Assembly (NCBI RefSeq): GCF_009735645.1
Contig: NZ_CP032550.1
Coordinates: forward strand, 2,666,001 to 2,730,000
Direction of reading: 5' to 3'
DNA length: 64,000 nucleotides
DNA from: Microbacterium oryzae
Lineage (GTDB): Bacteria; Actinomycetota; Actinomycetes; Actinomycetales; Microbacteriaceae
The notes beneath the pieces were generated by a model. The model made no database searches and was not told where the DNA came from. It saw only the letters and a list, made by a program, of their open reading frames with translations. Shown here piece by piece: positions 8,449 through 16,378 of this stretch. The position numbers and the translations under genes are program-made. Positions within the stretch are counted from its first letter, which is position 1, and each line of letters opens with the position of its first letter.

Positions 8449-9048
8449 ATGGATGCTCGCATGGTGCGCACACGAGACGCGCTCACGGCCGCCATCGGCG
8501 ACCTGCTCGTCGACAGCGAGGACCGTCTGCCGTCGATCACCGATGTCTGCTCGGCCGCGGGCGTGAGCCGCCCGACGTTCTACCAGCACTTCGCCGACGT
8601 CTCGTCGCTGGTGCAGGCGGCGGCCGTGGAGCGGCTGCGGGTGCTGTTCGACCGCGTCGTGCCCGATCCCGCGGGCGAGCAGTGGGAGGCGGCGATGCCC
8701 CGCGTCGTCAGCGAGCTCCTCGACAGCCTCTTCGCCGATGCCGACTTCTACGGCCGGGTGCTCCGCAGCTCCAACGCCCACGCGTTCCAGGAGCGCGTGG
8801 TGGAGTTCCTCGCCGCGCGCCTGCTGGCTTTCTCGCCCCTCGGCGACGCCGTCCGCGCGGGCGCCGACGCGCGCCGCCTCCAGCGGTCGGCCACCTTCCT
8901 CGCCGCCGGTGCGACCTGGCTGGTCGTCGGATGGCTTCTGGAAGCCGATCGGCGGCCATCCGTACCCGAGGGGGCGGAGGAGATCGCGGACCTCCTCGTC
9001 ACCAGCATCACCGCGCAGCGCCCCACGGGCGCCGCATCCACGAAGTGA
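8449..9048 (+). CDS. TetR/AcrR family transcriptional regulator
   Basis: A 199-residue regulator with an N-terminal helix-turn-helix around SITDVCSAAGVSRPTFYQHF (residues 29-48) and a helical effector domain. GGAAGGGGG precedes the ATG at 8449. It is the first gene of a two-gene operon: its stop codon is 11 bp before the GTG of the YhgE/Pip-like membrane protein. The 32-bp palindrome immediately upstream is the probable autoregulatory operator. The arrangement is the usual one for a self-regulated export or envelope-stress protein. Confidence 0.92.
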   Translation: MDARMVRTRDALTAAIGDLLVDSEDRLPSITDVCSAAGVSRPTFYQHFADVSSLVQAAAVERLRVLFDRVVPDPAGEQWEAAMPRVVSELLDSLFADADFYGRVLRSSNAHAFQERVVEFLAARLLAFSPLGDAVRAGADARRLQRSATFLAAGATWLVVGWLLEADRRPSVPEGAEEIADLLVTSITAQRPTGAASTK

Positions 9049-9059
9049 GGACCCCTGCT

Positions 9060-11468
9060 GTGAGCATGACCCGTCGCCTCAAGGGCAAGCTGAACCCGCG
9101 CAGCGCCGTCGTCTTCTCGGCGATCGCACTCATTCCGCTCATCTACGCGGGGCTGCTGACGTCTGCGAACGAGGACCCGACGCACCACCTCGACAGCGTG
9201 CCGGCCGCGATCGTCAACGAGGACCAGGGCGCGACGTCGGCCGATGGGTCAGAGCTCGATCTGGGGGACTCGCTGGCCGACGAGCTGACGTCGACCGACT
9301 CGGAGTCGAACTTCCGGTGGTCGGCCGAGAGCGCCGAGCAGGCCGCCGCCGACCTCGAGTCCGGCGACGTCTACGCCGTTCTCACGGTGCCCGCCGACTT
9401 CTCGGAGAACGTCGCATCGATCGGCGGCGACGACCCGAACGCCGCGGTCGCGGGCAAGCTCTCCGTCGAGACCAACGACGGCGCCAACCTCATCGTCGGC
9501 AACATCGCCGGCAACATCGGCACCGCGGTGACCGAGAGCCTGAAGGAGGAGGTCAGCGAGACCTACCTCGAGAACGTCTACCTCGGGTTCACCGACGTCC
9601 ACGCGAATCTGCAGGACGCCGCGGAGGGAGCCGGCGAGCTCGCCGACGGCGCGACCGACGCCGCGTCCGGCTCGTCCGAGCTCGTGGTCGGCCTCACGTC
9701 GCTGCAGGACGGCACCGCGAAGCTCGCCGATGGCGCGAGCGACCTGGCCGCCGGCGCCGCCGACGCTTCGACCGGCGCGCAGTCGCTCTCGGCAGGCCTC
9801 AGTCAGCTGCAGTCGGCGGCCGCCGCCCTGCCCGACCGCGTGACGCAGCTCGACGGCGGTGCGCAGGCGGTCGCCTCGGGTGCGCAGACCCTGCACGCTG
9901 GGCTCGGCGATCTCGTCGCCGGCGCCACCTCGCTCGACGACGGCGCGGGCTCGCTCGCGACCGGCGCTGCCGACGCCGCCACCGGGGCGGAGAGCCTCGC
10001 GACCGGCGCCGCCTCGCTGCACGACGGGGCGGATGGCGCGCTCGCCGGCGCGCAGCAGCTCGCCTCCGGCGCGGGGCAGCTCGCCGAGAGCACCCCTGCC
10101 CTCGGCGAGGGCGCCGACGCGGTGACGTCCGGCCTGCAGGGCCTGGTCGCCGGTTACGGCGCGATGACCGACGAGCAGCGGATGGCCGCGCTCACGCAAC
10201 TCGAGGCCGCCTCCGAGCAGGTCGCCTCGGGAGCGCATGCCGTCGATGACGGCGCCTCCGGCCTCGCGGCCGGCGCGAACGCGCTCGTGGGCGACGAGGC
10301 GTCCGGCCTGACCGCGCTCGACGCGGGCGCGGCCTCGGTCGCCGAAGGCGCGGCGGACCTCGCCCCGGGCGTCCGCTCGCTCGCCGACGGTGCGGCGACG
10401 CTCCACGACGGTGCGGACTCCGTTGTCGTCGGCGCGCAGCAGGCAGCGGACGGCGCCGCCGCCCTCGACGACGGCGCGGGTCAGGTCGCGGACGGCACGA
10501 GTGCGCTCGTCAGCGGGATGGGTCCGCTCACGACGGGCATCTCCGACGCCGCGACCGGCGCTCAGAAGCTCGCGTCGGGCAACGGCGCGCTGGCGGACGG
10601 CGCGAGCACGCTCGCCGCGGGCGCGGCCTCCGCCGCGACGGGGTCGAGCGAGGCGACGGGCGGCGCGCAGACGCTCGCCGACGGGCTCGGCTCGCTGGTC
10701 GGCGGCGCGCAGACGCTGACCGACGGCCTGAAGGACGGCGCGGACGAGGTGCCCACCTACACGGACGAGGAGGCGAGCTCGCTCAGCGGGATCGCGGCGA
10801 CGCCGGTGACCCTCGACACCGACCGGATCAACGAGGTGCCCGGATACGGCTACGGCCTGGCCCCGTACTTCATGGCCCTCGCGCTGTGGGTGGGCGCCCT
10901 CGCCTTCTACCTGATGAGCTCGCCGCTGCGGGAGCGCCTCATCGCGCTGGGCCGGCCCTCGTGGGAGATCGCCCTCCGCAGCTTCCTGCCGGGAGCGCTC
11001 ATGGGCGTCGTGCAGGGGGTGCTGGCGGCACTCGTGCTCCGCTTCGCGGTGGGGATCGAGGCGACGGACCTGCCCGGGCTCATCGGCATCGCTGTGCTCA
11101 CCAGCGTGACCTTCATCGCGATCAACCAGGCGCTCATCGCCCTGCTGGATGCGCCGGGACGCTTCCTCGCGCTCCTCATGATCGTGCTGCAGCTCTCGTC
11201 TGCCGGCGGCACGTACCCGATCGAGACCGCGCCCGCGTTCTTCCAGGCCATCCACGGCATGCTTCCGCTGACGTACAGCGTGGAGGCGTTCCGCTCCCTC
11301 ATCGCGGGCGGCACGATCGGCGTCGCGCAGTCCGTGCTGGTCCTCGCCTGCTGGCTGGTGGGCGCGCTGCTTCTCACGGTCCTCGCCTCGGCGCTGCGCC
11401 GTCGGCGCAGGGCGACGCAGCCGACCGTGCCGGACGCGTCGGTGGGAGCGGCGGTCGTGCCGGCGTAG
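9060..11468 (+). CDS. YhgE/Pip-domain ABC-2-type membrane protein with LxxG heptad repeats
   Basis: An 802-residue membrane protein. One N-terminal membrane segment (about residues 17-35) is followed by an extracytoplasmic domain with the family's DSVPAAIVNEDQGA stretch. About 380 residues of Ala/Gly-rich repeats of the form GAxxLxxG (for example LADGASDLAAGAADASTGAQ) follow, then five or six C-terminal membrane segments of ABC-2 permease type. The family includes phage infection protein of Lactococcus and ESX-secretion-linked proteins; a role in export is inferred, not shown. GTG 9060 is preferred to ATG 9066 because GAGGA lies 8 nt upstream. It is translationally close to, and probably regulated by, the preceding TetR protein. 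Confidence 0.88.
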   Translation: MSMTRRLKGKLNPRSAVVFSAIALIPLIYAGLLTSANEDPTHHLDSVPAAIVNEDQGATSADGSELDLGDSLADELTSTDSESNFRWSAESAEQAAADLESGDVYAVLTVPADFSENVASIGGDDPNAAVAGKLSVETNDGANLIVGNIAGNIGTAVTESLKEEVSETYLENVYLGFTDVHANLQDAAEGAGELADGATDAASGSSELVVGLTSLQDGTAKLADGASDLAAGAADASTGAQSLSAGLSQLQSAAAALPDRVTQLDGGAQAVASGAQTLHAGLGDLVAGATSLDDGAGSLATGAADAATGAESLATGAASLHDGADGALAGAQQLASGAGQLAESTPALGEGADAVTSGLQGLVAGYGAMTDEQRMAALTQLEAASEQVASGAHAVDDGASGLAAGANALVGDEASGLTALDAGAASVAEGAADLAPGVRSLADGAATLHDGADSVVVGAQQAADGAAALDDGAGQVADGTSALVSGMGPLTTGISDAATGAQKLASGNGALADGASTLAAGAASAATGSSEATGGAQTLADGLGSLVGGAQTLTDGLKDGADEVPTYTDEEASSLSGIAATPVTLDTDRINEVPGYGYGLAPYFMALALWVGALAFYLMSSPLRERLIALGRPSWEIALRSFLPGALMGVVQGVLAALVLRFAVGIEATDLPGLIGIAVLTSVTFIAINQALIALLDAPGRFLALLMIVLQLSSAGGTYPIETAPAFFQAIHGMLPLTYSVEAFRSLIAGGTIGVAQSVLVLACWLVGALLLTVLASALRRRRRATQPTVPDASVGAAVVPA

Positions 11469-11576
11469 GGCCCGCGATGTACTCCGACTGGATGACCGCA
11501 GTTCGTTCCGCAGGACGATGACCGCGCAGAGCGGGCACGGGAGGGTTGAGATATCGACCGCGCCGAAAGGAATCCC

Positions 11577-11744
11577 ATGCCCGCTCTCGTCGTCCACTCG
11601 CCCGCTTCCCCCGCCGAGGCGCCGTCTCCCCGTGTCGGCGATCCCGCCTGCACGGCGCTGCAGCTCGTCGCGGGGTCGTTCGTCTTCCTCGGGGCGGAGT
11701 CGACGACGTCCGTCCGCTCGATCCACCTCGCGCCGCGCGGCTGA
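11577..11744 (+). CDS. Possible 55-residue peptide, unknown
   Basis: A short open frame from ATG 11577 to TGA 11742-11744 with a good AAAGGA ribosome site 6 nt upstream. The peptide begins MPALVVHSPASPAEAPSPRV and has one moderately hydrophobic stretch (ALQLVAGSFVFLG). It resembles no family I recognise. It sits in a 349-bp gap between the YhgE-like and GH26-like genes; apart from it I see nothing else in that gap except a repeated GATGACCGC. It could equally be chance. Confidence 0.35.
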   Translation: MPALVVHSPASPAEAPSPRVGDPACTALQLVAGSFVFLGAESTTSVRSIHLAPRG

Positions 11745-11817
11745 TCAGGACTGCTTCCGATGCGCCGAGCTGTCAAGCCGCTCCTCCCACGTCCGGGATA
11801 CCGGCACACTGGAGGGG

Positions 11818-13014
11818 ATGGCTCTTCGTCGTGTTCTCGCCAGCGAGGCGGTCGCCGCCCTGACCGCCACCCTGCTCGCCTCCTGCGCGAGCGTCGCTCC
11901 TTCCGCCCCGGACCCCGAGCCGCCCACGAAGGCCGACCTGCGTGAGCGTGCGGCCTGCGCGGTGGATTCGCTCGCCGACTCCGAGGGCGTGGCCTTCGGC
12001 GTCAACCTCGACTGGGGCAGCCAGTCGGTGAAGGAGTATGCCGACCTCCTCGGCCGGCAGCCGGCGGACGTCGTCTCCTTCGTCCCGCTGCCGTGGGACG
12101 GCCACGAGCGCCAGTGGGCGCTGGAGGCCGCGCAACAGGCGGCCGTCGCCGGGTCCGCGCACCTGCTGACGATCGAGCCGCAGGATGGCCTGGCCGCGGT
12201 CGACGATGCGGCGGTCGCGGACCTCGTGACCCTGCTGCAGGAGGTCACCGAGCTCGGCGTGCCGGTCGTGCTGCGTTTCGCGCACGAGATGAACGGCTCC
12301 TGGTACGCGTGGGGCCAGCAGCCCGACGAGTACGTCGACACCTTCCGACGCGTGGCGTCCGCCGTCCACGACGATGTGCCCGGCGCGGCGATGATGTGGG
12401 CGCCGAACTACGGCGGCGGGTATCCCTTCACGGGCGGCGCGTACATGGCCGAGGCGGGCACTCCCGCCGCGCGGGCTCTCGACACCGACGGCGACGGCGC
12501 CGTGACCGACGCCGATGACCCCTACGCGCCGTACTACCCGGGCGACGAGTACGTCGACTGGGTCGGCATGTCGCTCTATCACTGGGGATCGGCGTACCCG
12601 TGGGGCGAGAACGAGGTCCCGGAGGAGGGGAAGTTCGCCGCTCAGCTGACCGGGACCTACAGCGGACTGGGGGGCGACGACAGCGCCATCCCCGACTTCT
12701 ACGCAGAGTACGGAGAGCGGCGCGACAAGCCGGTGGCCATCCCCGAGACCGCCGCGCTCGTCGTCGAGCGGGGCGAGCCCGAGAGCGAGGCCGAGATCAA
12801 GCGGGCGTGGTGGCGCCAGGTCCTCGCGCCCGAGACGCGCGAAGTCTTCCCGATGCTGCGGATGATCAACTGGTTCGAGTGGACGAAGCTCGAGCCCGAG
12901 GTCGACGACACTGTCGCCTGGTCGGTCCTCAGCGACGAGATGACGGCCGCGGAGTTCACATCGGACCTCCCTGAGTGGCTGCGCTTCGCGGGCGACGTCC
13001 ATTGCGGCGAGTGA
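11818..13014 (+). CDS. Glycoside hydrolase family 26-like lipoprotein (beta-mannanase type)
   Basis: A 398-residue secreted lipoprotein. The N-terminus ends in the lipobox LLASC with Cys23 as the lipidation site. The GH26 acid/base motif HEMNGSWYAWG begins at residue 156 and a candidate nucleophile lies in AIPETAALVV. Between them is a 12-residue loop DTDGDGAVTDAD that matches an EF-hand calcium site. GGAGGGG precedes the ATG at 11818; longer in-frame starts would bury the signal sequence. The family attacks beta-1,4-mannan or mixed-linkage glucans, but the substrate here cannot be told, and no binding module is present. Confidence 0.85.
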   Translation: MALRRVLASEAVAALTATLLASCASVAPSAPDPEPPTKADLRERAACAVDSLADSEGVAFGVNLDWGSQSVKEYADLLGRQPADVVSFVPLPWDGHERQWALEAAQQAAVAGSAHLLTIEPQDGLAAVDDAAVADLVTLLQEVTELGVPVVLRFAHEMNGSWYAWGQQPDEYVDTFRRVASAVHDDVPGAAMMWAPNYGGGYPFTGGAYMAEAGTPAARALDTDGDGAVTDADDPYAPYYPGDEYVDWVGMSLYHWGSAYPWGENEVPEEGKFAAQLTGTYSGLGGDDSAIPDFYAEYGERRDKPVAIPETAALVVERGEPESEAEIKRAWWRQVLAPETREVFPMLRMINWFEWTKLEPEVDDTVAWSVLSDEMTAAEFTSDLPEWLRFAGDVHCGE

Positions 13015-13027
13015 CGCTCGGACGCCC

Positions 13028-14176
13028 TCACGGTCGACAGGCCCGCGGCCGCAGCAGCACCGCGAGCGCGGACAGGATGGATGCTGCGCAGAAGGCCATG
13101 CGGAGCCCGGCGAGATCCGCGAGCGCGCCCCACGCCGGCGCCGCGACGGCCTGTCCGACCGCGAGGAGGAGGAACACCAGGCCGACTCCGCGGGCGGGGG
13201 ATTCCGGAAACACCTGCGTGCTCCAGACGAGGAGCACGCCGGTTGCGGCGATGTAGACCGCGCCGAAGACGCCGGATGCCGCAAGGACGACGACGGCGGC
13301 CCCGGGCGCGACGGCGAGCGCGGCCGTGCTCGCCGCCATCGCGACCATGAGGGCGGCCCACGCTGCGCCCATCCCCAGTCGCTCGACGAGATCGCCGGCG
13401 GCCGCGCCGAGCAGACCGCATGCGCCGAGGACGATCCAGGCCACGGTGGCGACGCCGCGCCCCGTGTGCGCGCCCACGAGGTCCTGGCCGAAGGTCCACA
13501 CCGCGGCGCTCCCGACGCCCATCAGCGCGGCGGCCGCTCCGAGGAGCAGTGCACCGGGTGGGAACCGCGCACGCGCGGGGGAGGCGGGAACGGACGATCG
13601 CCGCGCGGCGGGGACGACGAAGGCGACCCAGACCGTCACGGCCGCGGCGATCGCGGAGAACGCGAGCCACGCCATCCGCCACTGATCGGCGACGACGAGC
13701 GCGACGGGACCGGAGACGACGACGCCGAGCCCCGTGCCGGCGTTCACGATGCTCTGCACGCGGTCACGGGCGGGCGCGGCGACGCGATGTGCGACGGCGT
13801 GCGCGAGCGGCGGAGAGGCGATGCCGGTGCTGGAGCCCGCGATGAGGACGCCGACGGCGAGCAGGGGCGCGTCGGGTGCCATCGCGACGAACGCGGTTCC
13901 CACGGTGGCGGCGGCGCCCGCGCTCACCGCCACGAAGCGTGATCCGAGACGCGGGGTCGCGGCGGTCGCGAGCGTCACTCCCACGCAGTAGGCGACGTAG
14001 CTGCCCGAGGCGATGAGGCCCGCCGTGCCCGCGTCGAGGTCGAACGCGGCGCGGAAGCTCGGCACGAAGAGCCCGTAGGCGAACCGGGCGAGGCCGTAGC
14101 AGGCGGCGATCAGCGCCAACCCGGCCGCGGCCATCCGGATGGTGCCGCCGCGGGTGAGCGCGGAGGTGTCAGCCAT
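13028..14176 (-). CDS. Major facilitator superfamily transporter
   Basis: A 382-residue protein with twelve predicted membrane helices, no large loop, and an MFS-like motif around PRLGSRFVAVSAG after helix 2. It is a short, DHA-like or YbfB-like transporter whose substrate cannot be deduced. The start at 14176 is chosen because AAGGAGG lies 6 nt upstream; an ATG seven codons earlier would overlap that site. It is divergent from a TetR regulator, with inverted and direct repeats between them, which suggests ligand-induced efflux. Its stop lies 13 bp from that of the convergent GH26-like gene. Confidence 0.88.
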   Translation of the reverse strand: MADTSALTRGGTIRMAAAGLALIAACYGLARFAYGLFVPSFRAAFDLDAGTAGLIASGSYVAYCVGVTLATAATPRLGSRFVAVSAGAAATVGTAFVAMAPDAPLLAVGVLIAGSSTGIASPPLAHAVAHRVAAPARDRVQSIVNAGTGLGVVVSGPVALVVADQWRMAWLAFSAIAAAVTVWVAFVVPAARRSSVPASPARARFPPGALLLGAAAALMGVGSAAVWTFGQDLVGAHTGRGVATVAWIVLGACGLLGAAAGDLVERLGMGAAWAALMVAMAASTAALAVAPGAAVVVLAASGVFGAVYIAATGVLLVWSTQVFPESPARGVGLVFLLLAVGQAVAAPAWGALADLAGLRMAFCAASILSALAVLLRPRACRP

Positions 14177-14192
14177 GCGCGCCTCCTTCTGG

Positions 14193-14240
14193 TTCACCGA
14201 CCTGTGAAGTCACACGCTAGTACACTGATCGGTGAAGTCA
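14193..14240. promoter_or_regulatory. Putative operator between MFS and TetR genes
   Basis: Two superimposed repeats. TTCACCGA (14193-14200) is repeated inverted as TCGGTGAA (14229-14236), and GTGAAGTCA occurs directly at 14204-14212 and 14232-14240, 28 bp apart. A TACACT hexamer at 14221-14226 could be the -10 of the regulator gene. Confidence 0.65.
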
Positions 14241-14254
14241 ACGGAGGTGGCACC

Positions 14255-14827
14255 ATGGCGACGACACAGCCGGCGATGACGCCGGGCGCTCGCCGCATCC
14301 TCGACGCCGCCACGACGCTGTTCTACGAGCGAGGCATCCATGCGGTCGGGGTCGACGCGGTGGCGGCGGGCTCCGGCGTCACGAAGCGCACCCTGTACGA
14401 CCGGTTCGGGTCCAAGGACGCGCTCGTCGCGGCTTACCTCCGTCGGCGCGACGAGGAGTGGTGGGCACGGTGGGAGAAGCGCCTGGAGACAGCCGGTGCC
14501 CCGCGCGTTCTGACCGTCTTCGAGGCGTACGTCGAGGATGCCGAGCCGTCGGGTCGGGGCTGCGCGTTCCTCAACGCGGCAGCCGAGCTGTCATCCGCGG
14601 ACGCGGGCTTCGCGATCATCCGCGACCACAAGCGGCGCGTGCGCGCGCGGATCGAGGAGCTGCTCGGTGAGGACGGCGTCGGCGAGCCGGCCGTCCTCGC
14701 CGAGCACCTCTTCCTCCTGCTGGAGGGCGGGATCGCGCACCAGGGCGTGGATGGCGACTCGCGTCGCCTCCAGCACGCGCGCGCCATCGCCGCCGACCTG
14801 CTGAAGGCGGCGGCGCCTCGCGCCTGA
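14255..14827 (+). CDS. TetR/AcrR family transcriptional regulator
   Basis: A 190-residue regulator with helix-turn-helix VDAVAAGSGVTKRTLYDRFG (about residues 33-52). The GVTKRTLYDRFGSKDALV sequence and the C-terminal domain with a GRGCAFLNAAAEL stretch resemble the LmrA/YxaF branch of TetR proteins, which control efflux pumps. ACGGAGG is positioned 8 nt before the ATG at 14255. It faces the MFS gene across the repeat-rich operator, so it most likely represses the pump and itself. Confidence 0.92.
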   Translation: MATTQPAMTPGARRILDAATTLFYERGIHAVGVDAVAAGSGVTKRTLYDRFGSKDALVAAYLRRRDEEWWARWEKRLETAGAPRVLTVFEAYVEDAEPSGRGCAFLNAAAELSSADAGFAIIRDHKRRVRARIEELLGEDGVGEPAVLAEHLFLLLEGGIAHQGVDGDSRRLQHARAIAADLLKAAAPRA

Positions 14828-14840
14828 TGATCCGCCCGGG

Positions 14841-15377
14841 TCAGGGCGCGTCGCGCTGGACCGGCTCGAAGTAGGTCCGCTGCGTGGACTCGTCGGCCAC
14901 GCGCACGCCGAAGCGATAGGCGATCTCGCCGCCGAGGAATCCGGAGGCGCCGACGACGAGGAAGGCGACGACCGCGACGACGAAGCCCCAGACGCTCGGC
15001 TCATCCGGCTCGCGCAGGCGCAGCAGCACGCTCCCGACGAAGAGCAGCAACGCGAACGTGTTGAGCACCATGTGCGTGAGCGCGACCTTGTGGGCGCGAG
15101 TCCCCTTGGCGATCACGGTGAAGTCCATCAGCCCGAGCACCGCCGCGATGGCGGCGCCGACGATGCCGATGACGATGAGCCAGAAGGCACCGGTGGCGAA
15201 GGCGTCGTCGTCTCTGGCCAGCGCGATGATGTCGAAGACGATCGCGGCGGTCCACGCGCCGATGGGGATCGTCACCATCATCGCGTGGAAGGGATGGCCG
15301 TAGGGGCCGGCGAGGGCGGTGCGGGGGTGCTTGGCGGTCTTCATCGCCGAGTCGCTCGGCGGGGGCAGTGCGGCCAT
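14841..15377 (-). CDS. DUF2231-domain membrane protein
   Basis: A 178-residue integral membrane protein with four predicted helices. The stretch GPYGHPFHAMMVTIPIGAW after a short polar N-terminus is the DUF2231 hallmark (HP and PIG residues). Function is unknown; the family sometimes accompanies Rieske or cytochrome proteins, but no such gene is here. An AGGAG site precedes the ATG at 15377. It converges with the TetR gene, whose stop is 13 bp away. Confidence 0.85.
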   Translation of the reverse strand: MAALPPPSDSAMKTAKHPRTALAGPYGHPFHAMMVTIPIGAWTAAIVFDIIALARDDDAFATGAFWLIVIGIVGAAIAAVLGLMDFTVIAKGTRAHKVALTHMVLNTFALLLFVGSVLLRLREPDEPSVWGFVVAVVAFLVVGASGFLGGEIAYRFGVRVADESTQRTYFEPVQRDAP

Positions 15378-15530
15378 GGTGTTCTCCTGTTCCGCGGGGC
15401 GGTGCGTGAGGATCAGGATGGCGCGAGCGCCGGACCGCGGGAACCGGCTGGACGCGCGGCGGGAACCCCGCTAGGCGAGGGAGCTCGGTGCGGACGTGTC
15501 AACCCCCGTGGGCTCGTCTCCGCCGCCGCG

Positions 15531-15536
15531 TAGCAT
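15531..15536 (+). promoter_or_regulatory. -10 hexamer of the DUF3072 gene (leaderless)
   Basis: TAGCAT, 7 nt before ATG 15544. Confidence 0.6.
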
Positions 15537-15543
15537 CGCCGAC

Positions 15544-15783
15544 ATGTCTGACACGAACCCCACTGGCGAAACCCTCGGTGCGACCGGAGACGCGGACAGC
15601 TCGGCCGAGAAGGACCCCTCGACGTGGGTCACCGGCGACGAGCCCATGACCGCCCCGCAGCGCAGCTACATCGACACCCTCGCTCGTGAGGCGGGGGAGG
15701 AGATCTCCGCCGACATGACGAAGGCGGAGGCATCCGAGCAGATCGACCGGCTGCAGGAGAAGACCGGCCGGTCGAACGGCTGA
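15544..15783 (+). CDS. DUF3072-domain small protein
   Basis: A 79-residue hydrophilic protein. The C-terminal half, MTAPQRSYIDTLAREAGEEI then ADMTKAEASEQIDRLQ, is the DUF3072 motif, found in small actinobacterial proteins of unknown function. The N-terminal half is acidic and probably disordered. The start at 15544 is set by a TAGCAT hexamer 7 nt upstream and by the absence of a ribosome site; an in-frame start at 15496 would include the promoter. A hairpin terminator follows, so it is a single-gene unit. Confidence 0.87.
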   Translation: MSDTNPTGETLGATGDADSSAEKDPSTWVTGDEPMTAPQRSYIDTLAREAGEEISADMTKAEASEQIDRLQEKTGRSNG

Positions 15784-15799
15784 CACCCGGATCCGGGGG

Positions 15800-15834
15800 C
15801 GAAGAGGGCGCACGATTCCTGTGCGTCCTCTTCG
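15800..15834 (+). terminator. Hairpin terminator of the DUF3072 gene
   Basis: Arms CGAAGAGGGCGCAC (15800-15813) and GTGCGTCCTCTTCG (15821-15834) pair with one mismatch around a 7-nt loop, 16 bp after the stop codon. Confidence 0.75.
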
Positions 15835-15874
15835 ACAGCTGCCGTCGACGCGGCACAGAGCTCGAGAAACCATC

Positions 15875-15880
15875 TAGCGT
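15875..15880 (+). promoter_or_regulatory. -10 hexamer of the flavin reductase gene (leaderless)
   Basis: TAGCGT, 6 nt before ATG 15887. Confidence 0.6.
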
Positions 15881-15886
15881 CGAAGC

Positions 15887-16378
15887 ATGCACAGCTCCTC
15901 CGTCGATGCCTTCAAGACCGCGTTCCGCCTGCACCCCTCCGGCGTGGCGGTCATCACGGCGAGCACTCCCGAGGGGCCGGTCGGCCTCACGGCGTCGAGT
16001 GTCGCGTCGGTCGGTGTCGACCCGCTCGCCCTCGCCTTCTCGGTGACGCGCGCGCGGGGCAGCGCGGGCGGCATCTTGCGTGCGGAGACGTTCCTCGTGC
16101 ACCTCATCACCGCGCGCGACGTCGAGACCGCGCAGGCCTTCGCCGTCTCCGGCGCTCCCCGTTTCACGCCCGAGCAGGGGTGGACGACCCTGGAGACCGG
16201 TGAGCCGCACCTGCCCAGCGCGCGGTACGCGCTGCGCTGCCGCCCGCTCACCATCACGCCCGTCGGCGACTCGTCGCTGGTCCTCGCCGAGGTGCTCGAC
16301 GTCATCTCGGGTGAGGATGGCGAGCCGGTCGTGTACGTGGATCGCGCATTCCGCACCCTCGCGCCCGTCAGCTCCTGA
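15887..16378 (+). CDS. Flavin reductase family protein (HpaC-like)
   Basis: A 163-residue FMN-binding split-barrel protein of the flavin reductase domain family. The N-terminal FRLHPSGVAVITASTPEGPVG and the following LTASSVASVGVDPLALAFSV match the flavin-binding part of HpaC/styrene monooxygenase reductases, which supply reduced flavin to a partner oxygenase. No partner oxygenase is adjacent, so a stand-alone role is possible. The last 11 bp overlap the 3' end of the convergent SDR/DUF2867 gene. Confidence 0.87.
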   Translation: MHSSSVDAFKTAFRLHPSGVAVITASTPEGPVGLTASSVASVGVDPLALAFSVTRARGSAGGILRAETFLVHLITARDVETAQAFAVSGAPRFTPEQGWTTLETGEPHLPSARYALRCRPLTITPVGDSSLVLAEVLDVISGEDGEPVVYVDRAFRTLAPVSS

